DNA from: Magicicada septendecula
Lineage: Eukaryota > Arthropoda > Insecta > Hemiptera > Cicadidae
NCBI GenBank assembly: GCA_034769895.1
Contig: CM068374.1
Location: 353,758,302 to 353,822,301 of the forward strand
Direction of reading: 5' to 3'
Length of the DNA: 64,000 bases
The position numbers were made by a program, and so were the translations under genes. Below are positions 32,484 to 46,106 of the stretch, piece after piece (positions within the stretch are counted from its first letter, which is position 1; every line of letters starts with the position of its first letter). Under the pieces are notes generated by a model. It worked only from the letters and a program-made list of their open reading frames with translations, was not told the origin of the DNA and did no database searches.

Positions 32484-35400
32484 CAGTGGCGGCTCGTCCA
32501 TCAGAGCACAAGAGCACGTGAACCCCCTATAAAAATAATTATACGATATAAATTATACATCTTTATTGACGCAGTACTAAAATGGCTTATCTTCAGTAAG
32601 TTTAAAAGAGTGGACAATGAAAAACAGCGTAGAGCGCGCCAAGTGAAGTTAAGTGTAATGACGCGCCAGTGGCTGGGAGCGGACTGAATGCGCCGCTCTC
32701 GATGCTGTACACACGGGATATACGACAGACGGGCGAGTCCATTTGCTCGCGGTAGGGGGGAAACATGTTTACAAGCGACTTAACGGAGAATACCGATGAG
32801 CTGCCTCTGACACAGCTCAGCTCAGGTTCCACGGCTGTAGTTGACGGTGGATGCTCCTTACCTTGGCACGCGCGCATGTTACATTTGTGTTCTGCAGTTT
32901 CGATTATTTTTTAGTGATAAAGTTTTAGTTGAAATTACAGTTTATCTATTATAGTGTAGCTAGTGAACTGTTGTTTTTATTTACTGTACAATAATGGAAA
33001 GTACCTGTAAGTACTCAGTTAGTAATTTAAACGAAGTAGCATTTGCCAGTTTACCCATAGAAGTTAAAATAGCAATAAAAGAGGTTGGTAGGCCAACGCC
33101 CCGACTTAATATAAGTCAAACATCGACATAAAAATCTAGAACTTTTAAAAGAGAATTTAAAGAAGAGCTATACGAAAAAATTCCTTGGCTTTGTGGTTGT
33201 GAACAAACAAACAAAATATTTTGTTTTCCTTGTTTATTTTCCTGTGAAAAGGGTGATCCTGCTTGGGTGAAAAACGGCGTTTGTGACTTAGCTCATTTGA
33301 ATGAAAAAATTAAAAAACACGAAAGTTCTCATGGACACATAAGTGCTACATTGGAATTTAATTTGCTGGGAAAGGTTGACGTTCATCAGCAGCTTGACAG
33401 TGCTTATCGACAAAATATTAAAAAGCACAATGAACAAGTGACTAAAAATAGGTATGTCCTTTCTAAGCTTATAGACTGTATTAAATTTTGCGGTGCATTT
33501 GAGTTGGCCCTTCGAGGTCATCATGAGGATGACGATTCCTTAAATCCTGGCATATTTAAAGGGCTTGTAAACTTTTCTGCAGAACTTGACTCATCTTTGA
33601 AAGAACACTTGAGTACCGCTACTGTCTTTAAAGGTACGGTACCTCGAAAGAAATTCAAAATGAATTGTTAGATTGTATGCTTTTTGTATGTCAAGAAAAC
33701 ATAATAGAAGAAATAAAAACTGCACAGTATGTTTCTTTGATTGCGGACGAAACGTCAGACATCTCGTATGTATTTCAGTTAGTTATAGTTTTCCGCTATG
33801 TTTTAGCTAATGGCCAACCAGTTGAAAGATTTTAGAAATTTGATAACCCTGAAGGGCACGACGCAGAATCTATAGCCAAATGTATCTGTACCAGTTTAGA
33901 TTATGTTGTGCAAAATCCAGAAAAACTCGTATCTCAGAGCTATGACGGTGTGAATGTAATGAGTGGGCACCATGCTGGCGTGCAGACCATAGTGCAACAA
34001 ACCTATAAACATGGTTTTTACGTTCACTGTTACGCTCATCAGTTGAACTTGATTGTAGCTCAAGCAACAAGCCAAAACCAAGATGTCAGAATTTTTTTTT
34101 CGGACTTAAGTGATATAACAAATTTTTTTTCGAATTCCCCTCAGAGAGTGGCTGTTTTGGACAAGATAGTTGGCAAACGAATACCTCGGGCGTCAGCTAC
34201 AAGGTGGAATTTTAAGAGCAGAACTGTTAATACTGTTTTTGAGTACAGAGAGGAATTAATTGAATGTATGGAGGAAATCCAATCAACCTCTAAGCAACCA
34301 ACCACCACAATTAAAGCTGGTGCTCTAGCTCGTCTCCTTAGAGATAATAAGTTTATATTTTTCCTTTCTATTTTTCACAGATTAATGCCACATGTGGATA
34401 TTTTGTACAACCAATTACAGCTAACTTACACTGATGCTGTGAGAACTAAAGCCAATATTGACCACTTCGTCAAAGCCATTGATAAGGAAAGAGCTAACAT
34501 GGACAAAGTGACAGAGCTGGTTAATCAGTACCCAGAAAATGCACCTAAACGATCGAGGCGTGAAGAAGATTTTTACTTAAGTAGAACAGTGGCTGCCAAG
34601 GAAACCTGTGACATAATTACAATGCAAATAAAAACAAGATTTTCATTCACATCTTGCTCAGCTGTATCTCTTTTTGAATCACAAAAGTTTGAAGAGTTTG
34701 AACAGAAATTCCCTGATAAATTGCTTGAAGATACAGTAAATGTGTATTCATTTCTTGAAAAAAAAAATCGCCTTAAGACAGAGCTTGAAATCATTTACAA
34801 AAGAACTGATTTCAGAAACATGCGTGGTGCTGTTAGTCTTTTATAGTTTTTTATTGAAAACAACTTATTGTCATCATTTTCTGAAAGTTATAAACTGTTA
34901 TTAATTATTGCAACAATACCAATGACGACTGCTGAAGCTGAAAGGTGTTTTTCAACCCTAAAACGGATAAAGACATTTTTGCGGTCTACGATGTGTCAAG
35001 AGAGGCTTACAGCTTTAGCCATGCTTGCAATCGAGAAGGAAATGATTTCTAACATCCATAATTTCAATGAAAGAGTTATTGATGTTTTTGTGTCAAGAAA
35101 AGATAGAAGGATGGACTGTGTTTACAAAAACTGTACTTAAAGAAAATATTTGTCTAAGCTACCATCCAAGTAAATTTGTGTAAGTAAATAGTAGACCTTA
35201 CCATCATATGCAGCAGCTTTGATTATTTTCCTTTTTCTGTGTGTTTAATAATCTAATCTAATAATTGAGAGCATGAGGCCTTGTGACTAACTATCTAAAT
35301 ATTTAACACTTAAAACAAGCTTTCTGTTTTGCGTTTATTTTACTACTTTAAAATTAAATGAAAATAATTGTTTTAGTAAAAAAGAACAATTAGCATATTA

Positions 35401-35633
35401 TAACAAGTATGATCAATAAACTAATCCTTTATTATTAAGTTGTGAAATAGTTAAAGTACAGTAATATCTATAATAACATTTCGTTTCAAAATTAATACAT
35501 TACATCAAGGTATAGCAGCGCCTAAATTATATGAATATTGCAAGCAACACACAAGTGTTTGACACAGTGTATCTCAAAAACTGCAAATTATTAATTGTGA
35601 ACCCCCTGTAGATGTACTCACGAGCCGCCACTG
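32484..35633 (+). mobile_element. Complete hAT element hAT-2 (3150 bp)
   Basis: Terminal inverted repeats CAGTGGCGGCTCGT at both ends, followed further in by GTGAACCCCC on each side. A perfect 8-bp duplication GCTTGTTG flanks it. One transposase gene lies on the plus strand. The ends are intact, so it could still be mobilised by a related transposase. Confidence 0.97.
32994..35140 (+). pseudogene. hAT transposase (ZMYM/TTF-type) remnant of hAT-2
   Basis: The frame starts at ATG 32994 (MESTCKYSVSN). A TTF-type zinc finger is visible (WLCGCEQTNKIFCFPCLF, then His in KKHESSHGHI). The catalytic core includes LIADETSDIS, DGVNVMSGHHAGVQ and CYAHQLNLIVAQ, and SATRWNFKSRT follows. The hATC dimerisation region is IPMTTAEAERCFSTLKRIK. 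Three in-frame stops (33129, 33834 and 34844) and one frameshift break it. The frameshift comes from a 5-bp tandem duplication GGTACGGTAC near 33633-33642. Length without lesions is about 710 codons, normal for this subgroup. Confidence 0.9.
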
Positions 35634-35641
35634 GCTTGTTG
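35634..35641. repeat. hAT-2 target site duplication, right copy
   Basis: GCTTGTTG, identical to 32476-32483. Confidence 0.95.
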
Positions 35642-36277
35642 TATAAGTCAAACATTCGTTGTACCAGTTTATAGCATTTATGTGTTGATGTATTGGTCTT
35701 CTTCACATAACAAGAACTAAATTATTTCTGCCATTCTACGTTAGTTTACTTCAATAACCCCCAAGAATTTTTGTGTCTTGTGTATACCAACTTCATCACT
35801 GATAAGTATGTTAAATATTTATGTGAAAAAAAATTAAATTAAATTGTATACATTATAACATTATAAATCCAGGAAGAAGTACTATACAGGCAATCTCTCT
35901 TCCTTTTTTTATTTGAAATTTTTGTTGTATCCATTCTTTGTCAGTAATACATGGATATTGAAGTTCTCTTATTACATATCACATAACCCAAATTTCAGAC
36001 ATGGTGTTAATAATCCAAGATACATTTTGAATGTTATATTTATTGGTTAGTTTCCAAAGGAAATACATAACAAAAGCATATTATAATTAATTTGTTTTTA
36101 TTACATTCATTTATACAAAATATTCAAAAGGCAACAAAGTATAGTGATTTTTATAACATTTATATTACAAAACTCACTGTCTCTGCATGCAAATGTGTGT
36201 TCCACGCACACACATGTGAATCCGTTCAGTGGGGCATTGACATGTGCGCGCGTGCGCGCGCGTGCGTGTGCGTGTGT

Positions 36278-36352
<75 letters not shown>

Positions 36353-36752
36353 GGAATTTGATATTAATGTGTGATTATATAAATTGTTAGCATCACTTTA
36401 GAAGTGAATTAAATCATATTGAGTGCACCACTTAAACGGCGTTTGTTTACATTAAATGTTTGTGCAGTGAGTTCATTATATAACATTCTCATGATAAGAA
36501 CAGGCATTTATAAAATACAATACAAATGAATTAAGCTGAATATTGAGTTCAATACTTGAAACGAGCATGGCCAGTAACACAACCTTGAATTAAGTGTTCG
36601 GCAAATAACGCTACAATATGATTATTATTATTATTGTTGTTAATATATCATGGGTGAAGTTACTTGCTCACTCCCACTTGTTTTCATGAGCTGGGAAAGC
36701 TGAAAAGAATGGCATAATTGCAAAAGTATTCTGAAACCATAATTATTATTAT
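35642..36752. other. Non-coding DNA with a long (TG)n tract
   Basis: No gene is supported. The only notable content is the microsatellite at 36244-36350. Confidence 0.6.
36244..36350. repeat. (CG/TG)n microsatellite
   Basis: Alternating purine-pyrimidine tract, GCGCGCG-rich on the left and pure TG on the right. It could adopt left-handed helix structure. ORFs reading Cys-Val repeats across it are artefacts. Confidence 0.95.
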
Positions 36753-39277
36753 TGTAACAATATGTAAAGTTTAGTATTTGTTTTCTAAGTCACAAAAAAT
36801 TATGATATAATAAAAAAAAATTTTGTTAACAAAAATTTTATTTTTATTTATTTATTAATTATTTAATTATTTCTGATGTATTTATGTAATTTTTATTTCT
36901 TTTAATTATTAGTTTAATCAATTTATTCGCTTAGAATGACCAGAATTGTTTTTCAGCGTTAATAAGATTATCTCCTGTAATAATCGATTAGCGGTCCTTT
37001 GTTATTCTAAGTGTGTACTCCTTTAACGTGGTTAATTTCTGCTTTTCTTGTAGTCCAGGTATCAAATATTATTTAATATTCTTCTATTTATATAATTACA
37101 AATAAATAGAACCCAAAATTATAAAATTCAATGATTTTATTAACATAATAATAAATGATCGATTTCAATCGATTAGTCAATCGACAAATTACAGACTCGT
37201 TTCTCAGGGCGAGTAAATTCCATATATAAAATATTAATATTAATTTGTGGATTCTTTGAACTGTTATTATAATAGTCAGAGAAAAAGGGCAAAGCTGAAA
37301 AGTATAATGAGTACAATAAAAACTGCTTAAATATCTAAAAATACAAAATATTATTGAATAGACAATATTAGTAAGATAAATTTCTCGAACACAAACTGGT
37401 GATGCTGTTCTGCCGACACCGCACAGCCTTATGGGAATGATCCAAAATGGCCGCCTCCGTGATGAATGTAAACGTGTCTTCACTGCCAAATTCTTCCAAA
37501 TAAATGTTGGTTATTTGTGTATTCCTCTTCCAAGTAGTACTGGTTAATAATTCTTCATCACTATGTAATTATTCGGGAGTTGTGGTCAGTTGTCCGGCAC
37601 GGCAATCAGTGTTAAATGTGTTCTTGTTCCAATGGAGGTGAAACGTTACAATGTCCAATTTTGAATTCACGTTCATATAGTTCGAATATCTGAATGACTA
37701 CTTCAAATCTTCACAATTAGATTAATTTGGTTGATTCCAGGTTAACTCACTGTAGATTAATCATATTTTTCAATTTCTCTGGGTTATTTTTTATAGGTTT
37801 GGTTATATCCGAAAATTATCTTCTCTCTTTATTAATGAATTTATTTGTCTGATCTCATTTCGAAGTGTCCATCTCAACGTATAACAATCAACTAAACTCG
37901 CTTTTCTCTGCAAACAATAGATCCTAGCCGATTTAATATTAAATCTACATAGTTTCAACCAGATGGCATTTCCGCCTAAATAACTGACTTTTACATTATA
38001 TGATTAATTACATTTTTACTATTGCTTAATTTTATTAAATACTAATTACATAATTACCTTCCTTAGTTAATTCTGCGTTATTTAATACCAAACATGATAT
38101 ACTTTACAATATTTTCTAACTCAAAAAATCACATTTTCAGTATATTTGAATGTAGGCCTTAACTGTACTTCCTGTCATCTCAAATGGTTTTCAATTTCTA
38201 TTATGTTCTAGTTATCATTGAACAAGATCATTGCTTGAATTAAAATGGTTATTTTTCTTTAATTCTTTGTAATTTTATGATTTGGTTAACTAATTTACAT
38301 ATTATCTTTAATTTAGGCTTTCCTCTTAGATTCCAGTGTTATTAATTTCCTTTACTTATTTACTAATTACAAGATTTGTAAGATTTACCATTTGGCCTAG
38401 ATTTTATGTTAGTTCATTTACAATGTTTATTATTATTCCAGCTTGCTAATACCCTTTCTGACATATTATTCTTATAAAATCTTAACTAAATTACCCTCTT
38501 CTTATTACAGTAAGGTTTATTATTAATTAACATCATTAAACATAATAAATATTTTATAACAACAACAAAATTATATCCATTCTCAAACATTTAAGCCTTG
38601 AGTTCAATGAACTACTAATGTAAACAAAACACATCTGTTTTTTCATCATTTAAATTATTCCTTAAAATTAATTTTCATGCAGTCCTTGCTGTTTTTGTTT
38701 TATTATAAGGATTTACCCTTGATCACTCCACTATTTATTGTATACTCTTATACTATTTTTTGGTCATTTTGTCTGGTATTGTATTATAAAGAATTTCACT
38801 TATATTAGATCATCAGGATTCACTTTTCATTATAAAGTTAAATTGCATTGGTACATTTTTACATTTATATCTAGAACCTTTACTTAAACATATTTTACAT
38901 TTACTCACATTTTATTGCATTGTACGTTTCCTATTTATTTTCATATTTTTTGGAAGTTTTTTAATGTTATTACTTGTGGTTGTTTTTCTAACAGTTGTTC
39001 ATTTATTTTGGATGTTTGTCTATACTGGGCATTTCCTGACATGCTCCTATACTACCTGGGTCTAATTACTTTATACATTGACCTATCATTATTTTTCTAT
39101 AATTTCTTATATATATTGCATGGTTAATTTTAATTATTTTATCTCTCCTAACTATTATTTCACTACTTTGTGGTCCTTGACTAATTTTTATAGTAGTTTT
39201 CATTGATGTCATTTTATTTTTATTTTATATATGATAATTTTTTAAATTAGAATATTGTGGATAATTGTCATGCTACA
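36753..39277 (-). repeat. LTR of A-type Gypsy element A3 (about 2.5 kb), minus orientation
   Basis: On the minus strand the block starts TGTAGCATGACAATTATCC at 39277, matching the A2 LTR start TGTAACATGACATAAGG, and ends ATTGTTACA at 36753. The sequence to its right resembles the A-type 3' UTR, so this is the 3' LTR of an element running leftwards. Confidence 0.6.
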
Positions 39278-40141
39278 GATTGCTCTCCTGCAGAAGTGAT
39301 TAGTTCAGATCATACTTTGAGTATGTATGAAATAATTGCTTATGACATTTTTTAGTTATTATTCTTTGTCTTCCTCTCCATTTCTACATCTGCTTCTTCA
39401 TACTTGAGCTAAGTTTTTTTTTTTTTTAATAGATATTGTTATCTGAGGTTTATTATTATTATTATAATTGTTTTTCCTTAACTTAGTTCTTTATCCATGG
39501 GATATTCATTCCCTAACATTACCTAACACGTGAGCTGGGGCAGTCCAGAGAGGCTCTTTTGGCTACATATACTCTGCTGGCCATACTACACTTCTAACTG
39601 AGATCAGAGGAAAATCATCTCTGCTCAAAATATAACACTGCTGGAATTATCTACAGACAGTCATTTAATAAAAATTATATAAGAATAGTCTATTTTTTGA
39701 CTAATAAAAAACATCCTTGGATACCTCACTTCATAGTTTCTCAGATTTACTAATATTTTCTATCTCAGTTATTCTTCTTATTATTTATTCTCCTTATTAT
39801 TTATTCTTCTATCTTTTTAGCTCTGTTGATATATATTATTTTTATCATGATTGGAAGCTCTGTTGATATATATTATTTTTCTCATCGTTGGAAGTTCTGT
39901 TGATAGTTTTATCACTTACAAGTTGGGTGTAAGTTGTTTCATCTGAATTCTCTTTAATTCTTCTATTGGTCGCACAATCTTCTTCTGGTTATCAAAATTA
40001 ATAGCATATATAATGATTATATTTTTTTTTCTTGGTTCTCATTAAGTGTTCTAATGGTATTATTTTATTACAGTTATTCTTCTAATTGTTCTTTATCATA
40101 ATTACGATTACAGTAGTGATCATAGTTATACATTACAACGC
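39278..40141 (-). other. 3' untranslated region of A3
   Basis: Minus-strand reading of 39660-39530 (CAGCAGAGTATATGTAGCC and AAGAGCCTCTCTGG) resembles the A2 segment at 52300 (GATAGCAGAGTAATAGAGCC, then GTGCCCTCTGG). A 37-bp direct repeat occurs at 39821-39906. The region is truncated at 40142 by element C, so C inserted into A3. Confidence 0.5.
39821..39906. repeat. 37-bp tandem repeat, 2.3 copies
   Basis: CTCTGTTGATATATATTATT starts at 39821 and 39858; a partial third copy, TTCTGTTGATAG, starts at 39895. Confidence 0.85.
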
Positions 40142-41700
40142 TACCTTTCATCTAACACAATTATCTAATATTTGTGATGTTAGATAAAAAGTTACTTACC
40201 CGTGATATTACTTTACCTGGGCGCCAGAGCAAATCCCAGATACAAATGACACGGTTTCAGCTTAGCTCAGCGCATGGAGACACTCTTTCTCAGGATTCGT
40301 TCAGTGATTGTGGTTTTCAAGGGGAATCATTACAAATAACACTTTAATATTTCTTGATTATTTTAATGAACGTTTAATTAATTATTTTTAAACTTTAAAT
40401 TGTTAATGCTAGGACTTAATTCTACCCTAACACTTATAATTATTGAGTGAGTGTGAAAAGTAATGATTCAGACGCTCAAACGACCTATAGCTCTTATCTG
40501 GTTTGATTAAGAGATTTCTATCTCCCAAACCAGTGCTAAAGAACAGGTCTGCAATAATTTGCACGTCCAATACTACACACCACTTTCCATTCAACACTCC
40601 TATACTATATTAGAGCTAATCTTATAGTTAAAATACCAAGTGTGCTTTTCTTAGTGCCCTTTTAAAATTGTTTATTGTTTTATTATTTGTTTAGTGCTTA
40701 TTTCATTGATCAATGAATCTATTTCTTACTGTTTGATGCGTTGACCGAAGATAGGAATCCGTAGAGGTCCTCCTTTTGATGGTGTTGCACAGAAGAATTG
40801 ATATTGATCAATGCTGTTGAAGATGCCCTGGCAATTACAGATGCTGTAGCCTTCTGTAGCACAGGTCCTTCACGGCTGATGCTTAATTAATTATTTAATT
40901 AATTAACGGTTGTTTTACGCAGCGAGTGTTATTGAACGATATTAATTCATCTACACTGCGGACTACTTCTCGAATTAGATGATTAAATTGCATTTTTGCG
41001 TGATTTAAAAATTTGTGTATGTGAATTATACACGTCTAGTGTGTTTAAGTACCGAACGAAGAGTGATGCTACCCCTCGCTTTGAGCTGGGGTCAGTTTTA
41101 AATACGGTCTGCTGATTGGTTGTACAAATAAATCATGCGTTTTTCCAGTTTTGACAATCTCGAACAGGTCGGTCAAACACTCCGTGACAGGTTCCAAACG
41201 GCAGGGAATTTCTTGTCAAAATCGTACTTCCTGTATTTGCAAATCGATTGATTACAGGTATTTGCAAATGTGTTTCCAAAGATCTGACCACAGAATGTTG
41301 TTGCTTAGGTCTTTATCTGTGTGTGTGTGTGAAAACACCTTATTCCTACGTAGCATAATTCTCTTGTTATTCCTGTTGGCGTGCGTCATCCGTATAACTT
41401 CTTCAATTGTTAATTATATTAACTGAGATTGCGGCTACTTATAAAGCTTTTCTTGCTGAATACAATGCTGTTTTCAGAATTGCCGTATATTTATAACTTT
41501 TGAAGTTATCGCAGGTTGAACTGATAATTTGCTTTGAGTAAAATAACATGTTTGAACTGGATTCTGATGTAGCGGTGACGTGGTTAGAGTGAGATGGCTG
41601 CGATTATACGCTCTCTCTCTTTCTTACAGCATTACACTCGTACCGTCTATAGCTTTCATATAATGCTCTGATAGGACGCTATTATGAATCATTATATATA
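40142..41700 (-). repeat. 3' LTR of C (about 1.56 kb)
   Basis: Shares TACCTTTCATCTAACACAAT and all downstream sequence with 63163-64000. The upper boundary is set by the purine tract CCCCCACTT (plus strand) at 41701-41709. The termini do not show a clear TG/CA, so exact ends are uncertain by a few bases. Confidence 0.8.
41097..41119 (-). promoter_or_regulatory. Core promoter of C in the LTR
   Basis: On the minus strand, CCAAT (41119-41115) is followed 10 bp later by TATTTAAA (41104-41097). The equivalent place in the 5' LTR lies outside the window. Confidence 0.5.
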
Positions 41701-41709
41701 CCCCCACTT
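41701..41709 (-). promoter_or_regulatory. Polypurine tract of C
   Basis: Minus-strand AAGTGGGGG immediately upstream of the 3' LTR. Confidence 0.6.
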
Positions 41710-42192
41710 GGTATAAAAAAAATTGATTATTTAAATCATTAATTTTTTTCTAATGTACAGTTTTACACTGATTAAAATTTTGCACATTTACTTTAGCACT
41801 TTTTCCCGCACAAAATTTGCACTACTACAATGTTGCTTACATCTATCTTATAACTAAAGATTACAATGTTGTTTAACCTAACATGGTATATTGAAATTTA
41901 TATGATCATTTTTAATCATCATTTAGGATTAATTACTGTCAATAATTTACATAACAATATTAACCTTTATTTATATAAAATTTATTATTATTATGATTGA
42001 CCTTGATTCAAAACAATTATAACTTTATTTTATTTGACCAGGTTTGATTTATATACCTTATTGCTCAAATTATTATTTCTTCATGGGTCATTATTTTGTT
42101 TATATTTTCTTAAACCTATCCCCATGGTACTTTCCCATAATTTTATTTTTCTCTACAGCTTTTAACATATATGTGTACCTTGCAATCTGTTT
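41710..42192 (-). other. 3' untranslated region of C
   Basis: AT-rich, no ORF. It lies between the end of pol and the purine tract. Confidence 0.6.
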
Positions 42193-43186
42193 TTATATCC
42201 TATAAGGTCCCATGAATATCGGAAAGAACTTGGCCGTGGTATTATCTATGGCAGAGGATACAGGATTCGCTTTCACTAGCACTTCCTCTCCTTCCACAAA
42301 CCTTACCAATTTGTGAGTTCGATTATATCGTTCTACTCTTTTTTGACCTTCTCTTTGTATTCTTTCTTCTGCTATCCTGGTTTTTACCTCATAGGGAATA
42401 GGTAGATTGTAGTTGGGTGGACTTTTTATGGTTTTGGTCCATACATGTACAGGTTCTTTATTAATAAATAATTCTGAAGGAGTGTACCCTGTTGTTTCAT
42501 TGCATGTATTATTTATACAATCTGAAATAAAACTTAAGTAGTCTACCCATGCAGAATGGTTCTGATTACACAATATTCTAAAATACCTCCCTAATTCTCT
42601 ATTTATTCTCTCAGCTAAATTTGCTTGAGGGTGACGTATGGATGTTAGAATAGGTTTAATATTCAGTTCTTCCAAGGTTTCTCTCCATAGGTTATGGGTG
42701 AACTGTTTTCCTTGGTCGGACAATATTTTTCTTGGTTTACCATACTGTGGGATGTAGAACTTCGTTAAAGCTCTAAGTGTTGCTTTTGTCGTGGCTCTTT
42801 GGACTGGGTATAATTTTACAAATTTGGAAAAGAAATCTACAGTAACTAGAATGTGTTTTACCCCTCCCTTTGCTTATGGTAGAGGCCCGTAATAATCCAC
42901 AGCTAGTAACTCTCCTTTCACTTTTGCTTGGATCGTTTGCATTTCTACCCTTGTAGCTAAGTTTGGGTGTTTACATTTCTGGCACAGGTCACAAGTAGAC
43001 AATAATCTTTTCATGCGTTTTGCTAACCCCTTTCCTATGAAACTTTCTGTTAAGGCTAGATGGCATTTCTTAAATCCAGCGTGGCCCATTGACAAGTGGC
43101 ATTCCCAAATAAGTTCATCTATCATACAGCTAGGTAATAGTAACTTCCACTTATGGGAACATAGCTTATATAGCTTACCTCCATAT
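42193..43186 (-). pseudogene. pol: Gypsy C integrase (C-terminal part of pol)
   Basis: The H2C2 zinc-binding domain (HLSMGHAG, then CDLCQKCKH) is followed by LLAVDYYGPLP with the first catalytic Asp. A 1-base loss near 42873 then breaks the frame. It resumes with VTVDFFSKFVKLYP and holds the second Asp (ILSDQGKQFTHN) and Glu (ANLAERINRELG). The frame ends after FPIFMGPYRI at 42193, where the GPY/F module begins, so the C-terminus may also be truncated. It connects in frame with the pol segment at 59143 when A2 and one ATAT are discounted. Confidence 0.88.
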
Positions 43187-46024
43187 TGTAACATGACATA
43201 AGGTAGTGAAGATCCAATAGTATTTAATTATAAAATAAAAAGTGAAGATAAGAATAAGAGGCAAAAACTTATAAACTTAGAGATCAATAACCCAGTAACC
43301 CAAAAATGGCAAATGACTATTAAACTGACAATGACCTGACACAATAGATCGGATAAATACCAAAGGAACCAAGAGACAATGAAGAAGCAGCCGAGACCTA
43401 AGTGCAATCAAATAATCCCAAATAATGACCATTATATTGTAATTAAAATAATGAACTGATAATTGTAATATATGAGATTTACCTAGGGTAATAAGATTAA
43501 TGGAAAGTAATAATGTCATGTATATTTTGTTGATAAAGGAATGTACTTATAATATAAGGTAGGGAGTTAGAAACTAACCATACCCAAATTAATAGTGATG
43601 ATAATAGTCAAAGCCAATAAACGATGCTTTGAGCCAAACAAAAGCAATATTTAAGTAATAACTAAAAGTGATCAGAGTGATTTGGAAGTAAACTAGTTAT
43701 TCATGACCCATAATCACACAGTGATATAAAATAATCAGACAAATCGTGTGAATAAACAAGTGAGTGAATTAAAAATGTGTATAAAAATAAATAAGTGATG
43801 AAATGCTAGGTATAGCATATAATGGGAAAAAGTGATAGTGATAATAAGTAAAGAAACCTTCTATGAAAGGGAAAAGTGCAGTGGGGGTGTAGAACAAAGT
43901 ATTTTATAAGCAGACTATAATAAATAGCTAAACAATTTTTGATATATATTAGGTTAGCAAGTAAGATTAAACTGATTGTGCTATTATAAATTTAGGTAAT
44001 AGGATGTCAGAGTTATAAAATAAGGTAAAAATTAAGTTATTAGAATGAATAGTAAAATAAGAAGGACAGACACTGTATTTAAGTGAAGGGATTAGTAGAT
44101 AAGACATATCGAGTAAGGCACAGTTTAACAGTAGTATTATAAGAGTTTTGTTATTGTTCAAGAAACCATAGAATGTAGTAAATTATAGGATAAGCAAGAT
44201 AATAGTAAAAAACAGAAAAAGTAGTTAAAAGTTATTTCAGGCTAGAACCTGACAAGGAATATTTTTATAATAAGAGGTGGAGTTAGAAGTACTGATGTTT
44301 ACTGTTTGTTTTGTTTATAAAATTGTATTAGAATTACCAGATATGTTATTAAGAAATGTTAGATGGGAGTAGAATAAAATCTAGGCTCTAGGCCTAACTG
44401 TTGAATATAAATTTAGTAGTTTTGAGAACAAATAATAATCCAAAGTTGAAGCAGAGTATACCAAATGGTTAAACCAATTAAGTGAGTATTTCTAATACCA
44501 AAATATATGAATAACAACTAATTTTGAATAAAATACATGTAAAATATAAATATGGAAAATAGTAAAAATGTAATTAGCTATTCAAAAGTGGGCATGAGGG
44601 ATATCAAAATGATCATCATGAAAAATTAGGAAGAATGGTACTCATGTAATAACTCTAGCTATTAGTATAAGATAGAAATCTTCACTTGAAGATATTTTGG
44701 TAAAATTAGACTAAAAAAGACGTTAAAACATAACAATGACTTAAGTTAATAACCAATGAAAATTAACATAATTTATTAGGTAACCATAGCAACCAGAAAC
44801 TTATTGCCAAAAAACCGTTAGATTTTCATTACTGTATTATTGACCAACGCCAAGAGTGGATCGAGCAGCTCTCGCACTAAAATTTTATTACTAAAGTAAA
44901 TTTTAACTTAATTCAAACCAGACGGAGATAATAACAACAGCCCAGGGAATCCTGAACAGAATTTTGTTTAATAAAAAATAATCAACAAACCATAATTATC
45001 TGAAGAAGACGGGAAGACGCAGTGAAGAAGAGAGATGACGACGGACACCGAATGAAGATCATCGGGACATCGATCATTGAAGAAGATGGACGATAACCTA
45101 AGGAGTGCGAGGCCGGAGTCAGCGAGGAAAAACCGTCGAGACGAGGGAAATAAACTTCTGGAGAATATAAGAAGACGACATCTCAGGAGTTATCCGGAAG
45201 AAGAAGATGACATCAGGATCTTCAGCAGGAAAATCGATGAGTATAAACATAATCCCATTATCGAATTCACAATTTTTTGGTCAAAATTAATAAATAACTA
45301 TTTCACTTCACTGATCACTATTTCGATTTAGAACTAAATGCTTTGTTAAAATCACTATTTAAACTTTAATCAATTAATAATTATTGAAAGCTAAATATAA
45401 TAAATAATTGACAAACCTTTTGATAAATAAATTTGAAACGAAAACTAACCCAAAATTTCTTTACAAGTTTTCATTGGTAATTACTTACTTGAATATAATG
45501 AGATATTAATTTGTTTATGTAACTAGTATTAAGAATTAATTGTTATAAATTTGTGTGTGTTAGCCGTAAGTATATATATTTCTGTAGCTGAAAGGACCCT
45601 GAGAAAAACCATATATAACTGTAAACTAGCATTAAAGACGAATTGTATACAACCACGAGAGCTGAGCAAGTACCAACCGAACAAGTGTAATAGCCGGTGC
45701 AGAAAACAAATTTGATGTATCATAAAGTAACTGAAATCTTCTAAAATGTTAATAACAACTTAATCTGCAATTCTGTATGTTTGATTCAATTAATTTACAA
45801 TAACAACTAAGAATTTATTGAAGTGAAAGCGTCAAAACAAAACGCTAGCCGAGTCAACACTGCAGAAAGCCGTGCGCCAATCAGATGGCGAGGCGGCAAC
45901 ATTTGAATGCAGCAGAGAGAAATACGGTTTATCCGTGAGTGATAAGAGAAGTTACAATTTGACCAATTAAACACTATTAACACTAAATACAAATTTTACA
46001 AACCCACATAAACGTTCAGTTACA
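43187..46024 (+). repeat. 5' LTR of A2 (2838 bp)
   Basis: Starts TGTAACATGACATAAGG and ends AACGTTCAGTTACA just before the PBS. CCAAT at 45877-45881 followed by GGCGAGGCGG marks a conserved promoter-like block also present in the A1 and 3' LTRs. Confidence 0.95.
45077..45331 (+). CDS. Possible small LTR-encoded ORF (84 aa)
   Basis: An 84-codon frame, rich in Arg and Glu (RSARPESARKNRRDEGNKLL), occurs here and again in the 3' LTR at 58186-58440 with only two residue differences. It has no recognised domain. Conservation between two LTRs of the same age is expected without selection, so this is weak evidence for coding. It lies upstream of the conserved CCAAT block. Confidence 0.2.
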   Translation: MKKMDDNLRSARPESARKNRRDEGNKLLENIRRRHLRSYPEEEDDIRIFSRKIDEYKHNPIIEFTIFWSKLINNYFTSLITISI

Positions 46025-46027
46025 AAG

Positions 46028-46047
46028 TGGCGCGCCAACTAGTAGGG
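46028..46047 (+). promoter_or_regulatory. Primer-binding site of A2
   Basis: TGGCGCGCCAACTAGTAGGG lies three bases after the LTR. It aligns with the site next to LTR B. I did not identify the tRNA. Confidence 0.65.
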
Positions 46048-46106
46048 CTAGAATAGTTAAGGAAACATACCTTTAAACTTTACAGATTCTAGCGGCGACT
46101 ACAGAA

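Noticed and set aside
36092..36374. ORFs rich in Cys-Val repeats
   Set aside because: They are translations of the (TG)n microsatellite.
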